Assembly (NCBI GenBank): GCA_028869595.1
Contig: JAGWRU010000034.1
Span: 1 to 41,976, forward strand
Origin: Rhodospirillales bacterium
GTDB lineage: Bacteria; Pseudomonadota; Alphaproteobacteria; Acetobacterales; Acetobacteraceae
Direction of reading: 5' to 3'
Length of the DNA stretch: 41,976 nucleotides
Below the pieces are notes generated by a model. The model saw nothing but the letters and a program-made list of their open reading frames with translations. It ran no database searches and was not told the origin of the DNA. Each line of letters begins with the position of its first letter. Within the stretch, counting starts at the first letter, position 1. The translations under genes were made by a program, and so were the position numbers. Below are positions 25,197 through 35,280 of the stretch, piece by piece.

Positions 25197-27833
25197 CAGA
25201 TTCTGGCGGATCGTATGCAAGGCAAGCTCGGCCTGCGCGGCATCGGGGCCACCCGCCTGGGCGAGTTCGCGCCGCCCACCGCCGCCCTTGCCGCCGATCG
25301 CGGCACTCGCCGCGCGCACCAGATCAACCGCGCTGACGCGTTCGACGAGATCGGGTGACACGGCGACGACCAGGCTCACTTTGCCCTCCGCCGTCGATAC
25401 CAGGGCGACCACGCCACCGCCATTCTGCTTGACGATCGTCTCGGCCAGCCCCTTCAGATCTTTGGGCGCGACATCGCCCAGATTGCGCGCCACCAGGGAT
25501 AGATCGCCGATCATCTCGGCATGGATGGTGCCGCCGCCGGCACCGGTGGCAAGCTTATGCTGCAGCTCGGCGATCTGACGTTCCTGCCGACGCCGCTCCT
25601 CGAGCAGCGCCTGAACCCGTCCGGGTGCTTCGGAAGGGCTGGATTTCAACGTGCCGGCGATTTCGGCCAGTCGCTGTTCGATCTGCGCGACATGAGCCAG
25701 CGCCGCAGCGCCGGCGACTGCCTCGATCCGGCGCACGCCGGCGCTGACCGCACCTTCGGCCAGGATTTTGAACAGCCCGATATCGCCGGTCCGGCGTACA
25801 TGCGTGCCGCCGCATAATTCGATCGAATAGGCAGGCTTGTTGCCATCGCCCGCGCCCATCGACACGACGCGCACCTCCTCGCCATATTTTTCGCCGAAAA
25901 GCGCCATGGCGCCGAGTTCGACAGCGGCATCGGGCGTCATCAGGCGGGTCGTGACCTCGGCGTTTTCCCGGATGCGGGCATTCACCTCGCCTTCGACCCA
26001 GGCAATGTCCTCGCTCGTCAGCGGGCGCGGCTGGGAGACGTCGAAGCGCAGACGATCCGGTGCGTTGAGGCTGCCTTTTTGCGCGACATGCTCGCCCAGG
26101 CGCCGGCGCAAGGCTTCGTGCAGCAGATGCGTCACCGAGTGATGCGCGCGGATCGCCGAACGACGCTCATGATCCACCTGCGCCTGAACCGCCTGTCCGA
26201 TGCGCGCCGTCCCCGTCTCTACCTGTCCGAGATGAACGAACACGTCGCCCGCCTTCTTCAGGGTATCGGTGATCCGGATGCGCAGCCCGTCGCCGCTTGA
26301 GATCACGCCGGTATCGCCGACCTGCCCGCCGCTCTCGGCGTAGAACGGGGTTTGATTGAGGATGACCGCAAGCGCGGCGCCGGCCGGCGCGTGATCGGTG
26401 ACGACCCCGTCAACCACCAGCGTCCGGATTTCCGCCTCGGCCGATTCCGTGCTGTAGCCGAGGAATTCGGTGGCTCCGACGGCATCCTTGACCTCGAACC
26501 AGACGCGTTCGGTGGCTGCTTCGCCGGAGCCGGACCAGGCGGCACGGGCACGGGCGCGCTGTTCGGCCATCGCCGCATCGAACCCTGCGACATCGACGTC
26601 GCGCCCTTCTTCGCGCAGCGCGTCCTGAGTAAGATCAAGAGGAAAACCGAACGTATCGTATAGTCGGAACGCAACACCGCCCGGCAGCGCCTGGCCCGCG
26701 CCGAGATGGCGCGTCTCCTCGGCCAGCAGATGCAGCCCGCGCTCGAGCATCTGCTTGAAGCGCGTTTCCTCCAGACGCAGCGTCTCCTCGATCAGGCTTT
26801 CGGCACGCTGCAATTCGGGATAGGCCGCGCCCATCTGCCGCACCAGCGCCGGCACGAGGCGGTACATCACCGGCTCGCGCGCGCCCATCATGGTCGCATG
26901 ACGCATGGCCCGGCGCATGATGCGGCGCAGGACATAGCCGCGCCCCTCATTCGACGGCAGTACGCCATCGGCAATCAGGAAGGCGCTGGCGCGCAGATGG
27001 TCGGCAATGACGCGATGGCTGACGCGATGCGGCCCGTCCGGGTCCTGGCCGGTGATCTCGGCGCTGGCCAGGATCAGGGCACGCAGCGTGTCGGTGTCGT
27101 AGTTATCATGCTTGCCCTGAAGAATGGCCGCAACCCGCTCCAGTCCCATGCCGGTATCGATCGAGGGGCGAGGCAAGGCGACGCGGGTGCCGGGCGGCCC
27201 CTCCTCGAACTGCATGAAAACCAGATTCCAGATTTCCACGAAGCGATCGCCATCGGCATCGGCGCTGCCCGGAGGGCCACCGGGAATATGCGATCCGTGA
27301 TCGTAGAAAATCTCGGAACACGGCCCGCATGGGCCGGTATCGCCCATGCGCCAGAAATTATCCGAGGTATCGATCGGAATGATGCGGCTGTCAGGTAGGC
27401 CCGCAACCTTCTTCCAGATCGCCGCTGCTTCATGGTCCTCGGAATAGACGGTTACCAGCAACCGGTCCGAAGGTAGCCCGAATTCCTTGGTGACCAGGTT
27501 CCAAGCATAAGGAATAGCAGATTCCTTGAAGTAATCTCCGAAGCTGAAATTTCCCAGCATTTCGAAAAATGTATGATGCCGCGCCGTATAGCCGACATTA
27601 TCCAGATCGTTATGCTTCCCTCCGGCGCGCACGCATTTCTGTGCCGTCGTTGCCCGCACATAAGGACGCCGTTCTTGACCGGTGAATACATTTTTGAACT
27701 GCACCATGCCGCTATTGGCGAACATGAGCGTCGGATCATTACGCGGAACGAGAGGCGAACTCTCGACCACCTGATGATCGTTCCGAGCGAAATAGCTCAG
27801 AAAACCGGCACGAATATCGTTGCTGCTGGCCAT
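25179..27833 (-). CDS. alaS: alanyl-tRNA synthetase
   Basis: An 884-residue class II aminoacyl-tRNA synthetase that charges tRNA-Ala and edits Ser/Gly errors. The order is complete: the N-terminal aminoacylation core ([38 protein letters not shown]), the tRNA-recognition domain, the editing domain with zinc-type HSVTH and CGGTHV motifs, and the C-terminal DHHA1/C-Ala domain with a coiled-coil segment ([20 protein letters not shown]). It is 130 bp downstream of recA, the common alphaproteobacterial order; that gap holds only a GC-rich imperfect hairpin. The first ~130 codons are AT-richer than the rest. Confidence 0.97.
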   Translation of the reverse strand: MASSNDIRAGFLSYFARNDHQVVESSPLVPRNDPTLMFANSGMVQFKNVFTGQERRPYVRATTAQKCVRAGGKHNDLDNVGYTARHHTFFEMLGNFSFGDYFKESAIPYAWNLVTKEFGLPSDRLLVTVYSEDHEAAAIWKKVAGLPDSRIIPIDTSDNFWRMGDTGPCGPCSEIFYDHGSHIPGGPPGSADADGDRFVEIWNLVFMQFEEGPPGTRVALPRPSIDTGMGLERVAAILQGKHDNYDTDTLRALILASAEITGQDPDGPHRVSHRVIADHLRASAFLIADGVLPSNEGRGYVLRRIMRRAMRHATMMGAREPVMYRLVPALVRQMGAAYPELQRAESLIEETLRLEETRFKQMLERGLHLLAEETRHLGAGQALPGGVAFRLYDTFGFPLDLTQDALREEGRDVDVAGFDAAMAEQRARARAAWSGSGEAATERVWFEVKDAVGATEFLGYSTESAEAEIRTLVVDGVVTDHAPAGAALAVILNQTPFYAESGGQVGDTGVISSGDGLRIRITDTLKKAGDVFVHLGQVETGTARIGQAVQAQVDHERRSAIRAHHSVTHLLHEALRRRLGEHVAQKGSLNAPDRLRFDVSQPRPLTSEDIAWVEGEVNARIRENAEVTTRLMTPDAAVELGAMALFGEKYGEEVRVVSMGAGDGNKPAYSIELCGGTHVRRTGDIGLFKILAEGAVSAGVRRIEAVAGAAALAHVAQIEQRLAEIAGTLKSSPSEAPGRVQALLEERRRQERQIAELQHKLATGAGGGTIHAEMIGDLSLVARNLGDVAPKDLKGLAETIVKQNGGGVVALVSTAEGKVSLVVAVSPDLVERVSAVDLVRAASAAIGGKGGGGRRELAQAGGPDAAQAELALHTIRQNLSAHAG

Positions 27834-27963
27834 GGCTTCTGGTGGGGTCCCCGGTCAACCGCGACATGCGGACGAACGCGAGCAAGTAGCGCAGGCCGAG
27901 GCCAGTGTCACGCCGGCAGCGAAGCGAATCTTCCCCCGCCGGCGCGCACATGGATATAGGCGA

Positions 27964-29004
<1,041 letters not shown>

Positions 29005-29206
29005 GATGGGTCTCCCGACTGGTTTGGCCCCCGCAGCCGGACCATCCGAGCATGCGGCCGATGATCACCATGCGAGCGATGCGCGGCGCACCGAATAATC
29101 GCAACAGTTTTGGCGCATCACATGGAAACAACCTTAACGGGTATATCGCAGAATTTTTCCACCATACACCCCTTAAAGTTGAATATCTCGCCGAATCGCC
29201 TCGCGC

Positions 29207-29221
29207 GTTTCTGTTCTGTTC
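29207..29221. promoter_or_regulatory. candidate LexA (SOS) box upstream of recA
   Basis: GTTT-N7-GTTC at 29207-29221 differs by one base from the alphaproteobacterial SOS direct repeat GTTC-N7-GTTC. It is 203 bp before the recA start, farther than usual, and a clear promoter could not be fixed nearby. Confidence 0.35.
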
Positions 29222-29237
29222 TGATTGCTAATCCCAA

Positions 29238-30515
29238 TCACTCCGGCGGCGCAAGCCCGATCCGCGCATGCTTCGCGCCTTCCGGCAGGGCTGGCGCCGC
29301 TGCCATGGCCAGGCTTGCCTCCACCGCCCGACACAGCTCCTCGGGCGTATAAGGCTTTGCCAAAAACTGGACATTCTGGCGCGAAAGCATGGTTCGCACC
29401 GCCGGATCGACATAGCCGGAGGTCAGAATGGCGGCCAGGGAAGGTGAGGCGGAGCGCATCGCCGCGACCAGGCTGGCGCCATCCATACCTGGCAGCGCGA
29501 TGTCGGCGATCACCACCGACAGATCAGGATCGCCCGGATCGCGCCCCCAGCGGCGTGACCGTTCCAGCGCCGCCTCGGCCGAATCAAGGCCTACCACATC
29601 CCAGCCATCACGCAGCAGGATACGCTCCGCCAGCCGGCGCAGCGATTCCTCATCCTCGACGATCAGCACCCGGCGTCCGGCGCCGGCGGGACGCGAGGGG
29701 GAGATATTTTCCTGCCGACCCGGCGCCTGTGATGCGGCAGGCGTCATCAGACATGGCCAGTCCAGACGAAAACGCGCCCCCTGCCCCGGCGCACTGGTGA
29801 CCGCCACCTCCCCGCCGGAGGCATGCACCGCCGCGCGCACGCTCGCCAATCCCAGACCCCTCCCCCCCTGGGCACCGCGTGTCGTGACATGCGGATCGAA
29901 AATATGCGGCAGCAGTTCCGCAGCAATCCCGTGGCCGGTATCGGCAACCTCGATGACCAGACGAGGGCCCGGGGAAGCCGGGGCTGCATCCTCTGGTGCG
30001 GCACCGATGCGCGCCGCGCGCCGGACGCGGATGGTCAACGTACCGCCATCGGGCATGGCCTTGGCCGCATTGGCTGCGAGGTTAAGAAAAACCCGATCGA
30101 ACCCGGAATGATCGCAGGCAATGCGAGCCCCCCTGCCCCCTGGCACGAGATTCAGGGCGATGGCCGGGCCGAGCAATCGCCGCAGCAGGGGGGCAAGCGC
30201 CAGCAAGGCGGCATCGGGATCGATTGGCGAGGCGTCGCGTGCCGCCTCTCCGGCGTGATCAAGCAGAAGCTGTACCAGCGCGGCACTGCGCGCGACGCCC
30301 TGACGAATATCCGCGACCGCCTCCGTCACCTGCGGCTCGCCCGCCGCCTGATCGGCGATCGCCGTCGCGGCACTGAGAATGACGGCAAGAAGGTTATTGA
30401 GATCATGGACGATGGCAGGGCGCGATACATCATCAGCGATCCCGCCCTCGCCGGCGGCATCCGCGACGGGTCGCGACGGCATCTCAGGATCCGGTTGCAT
30501 CGCGATGGCCGTCAT
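29238..30515 (-). CDS. cckA: short CckA-type hybrid histidine kinase/response regulator
   Basis: A 425-residue hybrid kinase. H37 lies in the H box VHDLNNLLAVIL; the ATPase has N149 (NLAANAAKAMPDGG), ADTGHGI (191-197) and GRGLGL (218-223). A linker leads to a receiver domain with the D288-E289 pair, phospho-acceptor D338 (IADIALPGMDG) and K387 (LAKPYTPEEL). The kinase and receiver resemble CckA, which drives the ChpT-CtrA phosphorelay. Caulobacter CckA is about 690 residues with two membrane helices and PAS domains; here everything before the H box is only about 35 residues with no membrane segment. The ATG overlaps the flhB stop by 4 bp, so it is translated with the flagellar operon. Confidence 0.78.
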   Translation of the reverse strand: MTAIAMQPDPEMPSRPVADAAGEGGIADDVSRPAIVHDLNNLLAVILSAATAIADQAAGEPQVTEAVADIRQGVARSAALVQLLLDHAGEAARDASPIDPDAALLALAPLLRRLLGPAIALNLVPGGRGARIACDHSGFDRVFLNLAANAAKAMPDGGTLTIRVRRAARIGAAPEDAAPASPGPRLVIEVADTGHGIAAELLPHIFDPHVTTRGAQGGRGLGLASVRAAVHASGGEVAVTSAPGQGARFRLDWPCLMTPAASQAPGRQENISPSRPAGAGRRVLIVEDEESLRRLAERILLRDGWDVVGLDSAEAALERSRRWGRDPGDPDLSVVIADIALPGMDGASLVAAMRSASPSLAAILTSGYVDPAVRTMLSRQNVQFLAKPYTPEELCRAVEASLAMAAAPALPEGAKHARIGLAPPE

Positions 30516-31582
30516 GACGGCGAGTGCGCGCGGCGGCCGAGACGCCAGACATAGGCGATGATCTCCGCCACTGCCTTATAATGCTCCGCCGGGATATCCG
30601 CATCGAGCTTCACGGTGTACAGCGCCCTGGCCAGCGGCGGATTGGCGACCAGAGGAACATTATGCGCCATCGCCGTCTCCCTGATCCGCATCGCCATGGA
30701 ATCGACCCCTTTGGCCACCAGTTTGGGCGCCCCTCCAGCCGCGCGGTCATAGGATAATGCTACTGCATAATGCGTTGGGTTGGTAACAACCACAGTGGCC
30801 TTCGGCACCGCGGCAAGCATGCGCCGGCGGGCGCGCTGGGTCCGGATCTGGCGGATGCGCGCTCGGATTTTGGGATCGCCTTCCGCTTCCCTGGCTTCCT
30901 CGCGTATTTCCTGGCGGCTCATGCGCAGGTGACGCCCGTGCCGCAGGCGGACCCAGAGCAGGTCCAAACCCGCGATCCCTGCCTGCGCCAAGACCGATGC
31001 CAACAGAATATGGCCGATCAGCGCCCCCAGACGGACCAGCCATTGCCGCGGCTCCTCGATCAGGGCGAACGGAAGCTGGCGCATCCCGCTGGCCGCCGAA
31101 GCCCACACGATCCCGCCGATCGCGATGATTTTGGCGATCGACTTGAGCGCCTCCACCCCCGCATCACGGGAAATAATCCGACGCAGCCCGGCGATTGGGC
31201 TGATGCGGGATAAATCCGGACGCAGTGCCGCCGGATGGATCAGAAATCCGGTCTGCAGCAGCGAGGCGCTGACCCCGCCCAGCAACGCGCCCATCACGAA
31301 CGGGGCAGTGGCGCGAAGAAATAACACGCCGCATTGGGTAAAGGCCGTGGCACCGGCCCCCGGCACTTCCGCGCCGGCATGCGCGACGATGGCGGCAAGA
31401 CCCCGTCCCAGAACCCGCGCAGCAGACGCCGCCATGAAATGGAAGGCCAGCACGGTCCCGACCATACCGCCCAGGACCACGGCTTCTCGCGAAAGGGCGA
31501 CCTGACCTTCCTGACGTGCCCGCTGCAGCCGCCGCGGTGTCGCGGCTTCTGTCCGGTCCTCCGATGTCGCGTCATCGGCCAT
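30512..31582 (-). CDS. flhB: flagellar export switch protein FlhB
   Basis: A 356-residue membrane component of the flagellar type III export apparatus that switches substrate class from rod/hook to filament. Four hydrophobic helices lie between about 35 and 210; the cytosolic domain contains the autocleavage site NPTH (268-271) in VVTNPTHYAVAL, so self-cleavage after Asn is expected. The N-terminus EDRTEAATPRRLQRARQEGQV is typical. It follows fliR by 6 bp and overlaps the kinase gene at its end, continuing the flgB operon. Confidence 0.96.
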   Translation of the reverse strand: MADDATSEDRTEAATPRRLQRARQEGQVALSREAVVLGGMVGTVLAFHFMAASAARVLGRGLAAIVAHAGAEVPGAGATAFTQCGVLFLRATAPFVMGALLGGVSASLLQTGFLIHPAALRPDLSRISPIAGLRRIISRDAGVEALKSIAKIIAIGGIVWASAASGMRQLPFALIEEPRQWLVRLGALIGHILLASVLAQAGIAGLDLLWVRLRHGRHLRMSRQEIREEAREAEGDPKIRARIRQIRTQRARRRMLAAVPKATVVVTNPTHYAVALSYDRAAGGAPKLVAKGVDSMAMRIRETAMAHNVPLVANPPLARALYTVKLDADIPAEHYKAVAEIIAYVWRLGRRAHSPS

Positions 31583-31588
31583 ATTGGC

Positions 31589-32380
31589 TTACATCCAGCC
31601 GACCAGACGGGAAAAATCCGCGGCCATGCTCTCGCTCCAGACGCGCAAAAGCGCCTGCATCGCGACCAACAGCAGCAAAGTGCCACCCATGATCTGACCG
31701 GGCAGACCGATAAAGTAGACCTGCATTCGTGGCACCAGCCGCGCCACCATGCCAATGGCGGTCTGCCAGCCAAGAGACGCAAGAATAAATGGCGAAGCGA
31801 GGCGGAATGCGATCAGAAAGCATCGCGATACCTGCCGTGCCATCAGCACCGCGCCGTCGCCCGCAGGCAGCGCGGCGCCTGGGTGGATCACTGAAAAGCT
31901 CTCGGCCAGGGCACCTAGCGGAATCGCATACAGCCCGCTTGCCAGCAGTACCGCCGGTGCGAGGAGGTCGAACAAGCGTCCTAACGCGGGCTCCGCCGCG
32001 CCGGTGAGGCTGTCGGGGGTAAGAATATTCGACAGCCCCAGCATCGCCGCCACGAACTGTCCTGCCATGCCGAGCGAGGCCACCACGGCCCGTGCCATCC
32101 AGCCGATCCATAGCCCAACCACCAGCGAGGCCAGCACCATGGCCGCGAAGCCTGCGACCGTTCCCGGCGCTGGCGGCATCAGCGCTTGCGTGCCGGGCAG
32201 CAGCAGCAGGGATACGCCACCGGCAAGGCCGGCGCGCACCATCATCGGACTTGCCGCCTCTCCCAATCCCGGCAACAGCGACACCGAACCCACGACACGC
32301 GCAAGGATCAGCGAAAACGCAAAGGCATCGCGCAGCATCGCAGCCTGAAGCACCGCATCCGCCGCACCCGGCGGCGTCAC
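31589..32380 (-). CDS. fliR: flagellar export gate protein FliR
   Basis: A 263-residue integral membrane protein of the flagellar export gate, with about six hydrophobic segments and family landmarks such as GEAASPMMVRAGLAGG, GLSNILTPDS and the late FIGLPGQIMGG segment. FliR forms the gate with FliP and FliQ. Its ATG overlaps the fliQ stop by 4 bp. A long open frame at 31572-32387 in another phase is a compositional shadow. Confidence 0.94.
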   Translation of the reverse strand: MTPPGAADAVLQAAMLRDAFAFSLILARVVGSVSLLPGLGEAASPMMVRAGLAGGVSLLLLPGTQALMPPAPGTVAGFAAMVLASLVVGLWIGWMARAVVASLGMAGQFVAAMLGLSNILTPDSLTGAAEPALGRLFDLLAPAVLLASGLYAIPLGALAESFSVIHPGAALPAGDGAVLMARQVSRCFLIAFRLASPFILASLGWQTAIGMVARLVPRMQVYFIGLPGQIMGGTLLLLVAMQALLRVWSESMAADFSRLVGWM

Positions 32381-32649
32381 GATCCACCGATGGCGATAAA
32401 GCGATCCATCAGGAAATGGACATAATCAGCCAGCGTGCTGAACATGAACGGTCCCAGCAGCACAAGCGAGACGCCGATCGCCAGCACTTTCGGCACGAAG
32501 GCGAGCGTTGCCTCGTTGATCTGCGTTACCGCCTGAACAAGGGAAATCAGCAAGCCCACAACCAGCCCGGCCATCAATGGCGGCGCTGCCATGCGCAACG
32601 TTACGCCCAGCCCGTCGCGTAGAATTCCCGCTATGTCGGCGGCATTCAT
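32377..32649 (-). CDS. fliQ: flagellar export gate protein FliQ
   Basis: A 90-residue protein with two membrane helices, the standard FliQ length. The pattern VVGLLISLVQAVTQINEATLAFVPKVL is the FliQ signature (LQAxTQIxExTLxFxPK). It assembles with FliP and FliR into the helical export gate. Coupled by a 4 bp overlap to fliR and 10 bp after fliE. Confidence 0.96.
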   Translation of the reverse strand: MNAADIAGILRDGLGVTLRMAAPPLMAGLVVGLLISLVQAVTQINEATLAFVPKVLAIGVSLVLLGPFMFSTLADYVHFLMDRFIAIGGS

Positions 32650-32659
32650 TGGCGGACTT

Positions 32660-32971
32660 TCAGATCGGCATCTTCATGATGTCCTGGTAGGCCTGCACGA
32701 CGCGATCGCGGATCACGGTCGCGGTCTGCAACGTCAGCTGCGCCTGGGCAACTGCGGTGACGACTTTGGTGATATCGCCGCCGCCGGCGATCCCCTGCAT
32801 GCTGAGCGCCTCTGCCTTGTTGCCGGTATCGATCGCCGTTTGCACGGCGCGATCCAGCGTTGCCGTGAAGCCTTGACCGATCGGTGTGTCCACAGCACCG
32901 GTTGCATCCGTGCGCGCATAGGCCGCGGCCGCCGCCGATGGCGTGACGACCAATGTCGGAATTGCAGCCAT
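32660..32971 (-). CDS. fliE: flagellar hook-basal body protein FliE
   Basis: A 103-residue rod-base adaptor that links the MS ring and export gate to the rod. It shows the FliE pattern: a disordered N-terminus, then a helical half with DITKVVTAVAQAQLTLQTATVIRDRVVQAYQDIMKMPI at the end, where the final QDIMKMPI box is diagnostic. It lies 4 bp after flgC and 10 bp before fliQ in the operon. Confidence 0.94.
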   Translation of the reverse strand: MAAIPTLVVTPSAAAAAYARTDATGAVDTPIGQGFTATLDRAVQTAIDTGNKAEALSMQGIAGGGDITKVVTAVAQAQLTLQTATVIRDRVVQAYQDIMKMPI

Positions 32972-32975
32972 CCTC

Positions 32976-33383
32976 TTACTTCAGCATGTTGATGGTGCGT
33001 GTCAGCATCGCTCTGGTCGCCTGCATGACCGATAGATTGGCGCTGTATGTCCGTTCCGCATCGCGCATATCCATGATCTCGACAAAGCTGTTCACGTTGG
33101 GCAGCGCCACATAGCCTTGCGCATTCGCTGCGGGATTGGCCGGGTCATAGCGCAATGGCTGCGGACTGGGATCAGTCGCGATCGCCTCCACCCCGACCAG
33201 CGGCGCGCCGGTCGAGTGGTCGATGTGATCGGCAAACTGGATCGTCTTTCGCCGATAGGCAGGCGCGCCCGGGGTCGATCCGGTCGTGTCCTGATTGGCA
33301 AGATTTTCCGCGATGACGCGCAGCCGTGTCGCCTGCACATCCATTCCGCTGGCGGAAATCGACAGGGCCTTCGATAGTTCCAT
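32976..33383 (-). CDS. flgC: flagellar proximal rod protein FlgC
   Basis: A 135-residue rod protein. The N-terminal ALSISASGMDVQATRLRVIAENLANQDT is the flagellar rod/hook signature, and the C-terminus VEIMDMRDAERTYSANLSVMQATRAM is the matching C-terminal helix. These two ends form the coiled rod core. It starts 1 bp after the flgB stop. Confidence 0.95.
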   Translation of the reverse strand: MELSKALSISASGMDVQATRLRVIAENLANQDTTGSTPGAPAYRRKTIQFADHIDHSTGAPLVGVEAIATDPSPQPLRYDPANPAANAQGYVALPNVNSFVEIMDMRDAERTYSANLSVMQATRAMLTRTINMLK

Positions 33384-33384
33384 C

Positions 33385-33786
33385 CTACTTGCCCAATGCG
33401 GTGTTGAACATGCCGAGATAGGTCTTGTAGAGGCTGGAGACGAATTGCTGCGTCGTCTGCGTATCGGCGATCCGCGTCAGCTCCGTATCCAGCGAGACGG
33501 CATTACCATCCGGGGCACGCCCCTCCGGACGCACGCGTCGATCGGGCTGCATGCCGCCGCTTTCGGGCGCGGCGAGATGCCCGGGATCGGTGCGGACCAG
33601 CCTGCGCTGGGCATCCCCCAACTCTGTCGCGAAGGGGGGTACATCGACCGGCTTCCAACCCGGGGTATCGGCATTGGCGATGTTTTCGGACAGCAACGCT
33701 TCGCGGCGATCCGCCCAGGCGAGGCGCTTTTCGGCCAGCTGAAACAGCCCCGCCTCGAGAGGAAGATCCTGGGATAGATCCGGCAT
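33385..33786 (-). CDS. flgB: flagellar proximal rod protein FlgB
   Basis: A 133-residue rod protein, first gene of the minus-strand operon flgB-flgC-fliE-fliQ-fliR-flhB-kinase. The rod motif is RREALLSENIANADTPGWKPVDVP; the C-terminal helix FVSSLYKTYLGMFNTALGK completes it. An AGGATCG ribosome site precedes the ATG. A TTGACA-like sequence (minus strand, 33829-33834) and a nearby inverted repeat in the upstream gap may form its promoter and operator. Confidence 0.93.
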   Translation of the reverse strand: MPDLSQDLPLEAGLFQLAEKRLAWADRREALLSENIANADTPGWKPVDVPPFATELGDAQRRLVRTDPGHLAAPESGGMQPDRRVRPEGRAPDGNAVSLDTELTRIADTQTTQQFVSSLYKTYLGMFNTALGK

Positions 33787-33837
33787 CGAAGCGATCCTGT
33801 TCTGCCGGCATGAAGCTGCGCGCGAAATGTCAACGAA

Positions 33838-33854
33838 TGGTGTACGTCACACCA
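33838..33854. promoter_or_regulatory. inverted repeat in the flgB/fliO divergent promoter region
   Basis: TGGTGT-ACGTC-ACACCA is a perfect 6-bp dyad with a 5-bp spacer, 52 bp upstream of flgB and next to a minus-strand TTGACA-like box. It may be an operator for both flagellar directions. The rest of the 150-bp gap shows no clear sigma-54 or CtrA site. Confidence 0.4.
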
Positions 33855-33936
33855 GCGTATGTTTCGGTTCTGGCAAGCCTTTGCTAATGCGCGGCTGTTC
33901 CTATCGCCGCATGCGATCTGACATCCATACCGCGCG

Positions 33937-34221
33937 ATGACGGTCCCTCCCTCTCTCTCGGTGGACGCGCACAATCTGGAAGATGCCGCACAGGGCCTGA
34001 TCGGCGTCATGCGCTGCGCATCCCGACTGGTTGCGACCCAGCGCAGCGTCGATCTTGCGGGGCTCGATCACCAGGTCGGTCTGATCTGCGCCAAGATCCT
34101 CGATCTTCCCCTGTCGGAAGGCCATGCGCTTCGGCCCTGCCTTCTGCGCGCGCTGCACGAAGCCGATGCGCTGATGCAGATGCTGACCCGTGATCGGACG
34201 AACCTGCAGCCCGAACCGTAG
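33937..34221 (+). CDS. small helical protein of unknown function in the flagellar locus
   Basis: A 94-residue soluble protein, predicted mostly helical, with no signal peptide or membrane segment. It reads as two amphipathic helices (NLEDAAQGLIGVMRCASRLV and the C-terminal LRPCLLRALHEADALMQML). I do not recognise the family. Position as the first gene of the + strand unit before fliO-fliP, divergent from flgB, suggests a flagellar role such as an assembly or export chaperone of the FliT/FlgN kind, but that rests on location and helical character only. No clear ribosome site precedes the ATG. fliO follows after 34 bp. Confidence 0.65.
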   Translation: MTVPPSLSVDAHNLEDAAQGLIGVMRCASRLVATQRSVDLAGLDHQVGLICAKILDLPLSEGHALRPCLLRALHEADALMQMLTRDRTNLQPEP

Positions 34222-34255
34222 CGCCGCAGCGCGCTCAGCCGGAAAATGCCGCGCC

Positions 34256-34534
34256 ATGTCTCCTCTGCTGACTGAACTTCCCCGTATGGCGGCCGCTCTG
34301 ATCGTAGTGCTGGGTTGCGTCTGGCTTGCCGCGCGCATCGCGCGTATGCGGCAATGGGCCAGGTCGCGCCCCCACGCCGAACAGATTTCGGTCCAATCCC
34401 ATGCCACTATTGATCCAAGGCGCCGCGCGATCGTGATCCGATGGAACGGGCAGGCGTTTCTGGTCATGACGGGACCCGCCGGGGACATCCTGCTCGGCTC
34501 CCACCCCGTGACACGGGACGGGGTGGAGGCATGA
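34256..34534 (+). CDS. fliO: flagellar biosynthesis protein FliO
   Basis: A 92-residue single-pass membrane protein. One helix lies at about 10-28 (MAAALIVVLGCVWLAARIA); the cytosolic tail has the FliO box DPRRRAIVIRWNGQAFLVMTGPAGDILLGS. FliO acts as a scaffold for assembly of the FliP ring. Start at 34256 gives the normal short N-terminus. The stop overlaps the fliP ATG (ATGA), a standard coupling for fliO-fliP. Confidence 0.82.
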   Translation: MSPLLTELPRMAAALIVVLGCVWLAARIARMRQWARSRPHAEQISVQSHATIDPRRRAIVIRWNGQAFLVMTGPAGDILLGSHPVTRDGVEA

Positions 34535-35274
34535 AGCGGGGGATGCTGCTTGCGGTGTGCCTGCTGCCTCTGCTGGCAGTCGGCGCGCATGCGCAATCGC
34601 TGAATATCGATCTCGGTTCCGGCAGTCAGCCGGGTGCGACCGATCGCATCGTGCAACTGACCGCGCTGATCACCGTTCTGTCCATCGCGCCGTCGCTGCT
34701 GGTCATGGTCACTGCCTTCACGCGTATCGTCATCGTGCTGTCTTTACTGCGCAGCGCGCTCGGCACGCAGACCACGCCGCCCAATATCGTGCTGATCGGA
34801 TTGGCGCTGTTTCTTACCTTCTTCGTGATGCAGCCGGTGTTGGAGCAGGCATGGACCTCCGGGCTACTGCCCATGAGCAACGGACAGGTTGCCCAGCTTG
34901 AGGGGTTGCGCCTGGCGGCGGAACCGTTCCGGCGCTTCATGACGGCCAATCTGCGTGACAGTGATCTACGGGTATTCCTCGACCTTGCGCATCTGCCGAT
35001 GCCCGCCGCGCATACGAGCATTCCGTGGCGGGCGCTGATCCCGGCCTTCATTGTGGGCGAACTGCGCCGCGCCTTCGAAATGGGCTTCCTGCTCTACCTT
35101 CCCTTTCTGATCATCGACCTGGTGGTGGCCAGTATTCTGATGAGCCTGGGCATGATGATGCTGCCGCCCAGTGTCGTGTCCCTGCCCTTCAAGCTGATTT
35201 TTTTCGTGCTGATCGACGGCTGGCGGCTGGTTGCCGGCAGCCTGGTGCAGAGTTTCGGGCATAGCGGCGGGTAG
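34531..35274 (+). CDS. fliP: flagellar export gate protein FliP
   Basis: A 247-residue membrane protein with a cleavable signal (MKRGMLLAVCLLPLLAVGAHA), as is usual for FliP. Landmarks are TAFTRIVIVLSLLRSALGTQTTPPN, the FVMQPV box and the late IPAFIVGELRRAFEMGFLLYLPFLIIDLVV segment. It forms the export gate core with FliQ and FliR. A GGAGGC ribosome site lies within the end of fliO. It ends 6 bp from the convergent EamA gene, with no terminator between. Confidence 0.96.
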   Translation: MKRGMLLAVCLLPLLAVGAHAQSLNIDLGSGSQPGATDRIVQLTALITVLSIAPSLLVMVTAFTRIVIVLSLLRSALGTQTTPPNIVLIGLALFLTFFVMQPVLEQAWTSGLLPMSNGQVAQLEGLRLAAEPFRRFMTANLRDSDLRVFLDLAHLPMPAAHTSIPWRALIPAFIVGELRRAFEMGFLLYLPFLIIDLVVASILMSLGMMMLPPSVVSLPFKLIFFVLIDGWRLVAGSLVQSFGHSGG

Positions 35275-35280
35275 GCGCGA

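Noticed and set aside
31572-32387. A 271-residue open frame on the minus strand covering fliR
   Set aside because: It is a Gly/Arg/Ala-rich shadow in another phase of fliR; the fliR frame has the membrane segments and family motifs.
33871-33886. A sigma-54-like TGGCA...TTGCT element upstream of the fliO unit
   Set aside because: The GG and GC dinucleotides are 11 bp apart instead of 12, so the spacing rule for sigma-54 is broken.
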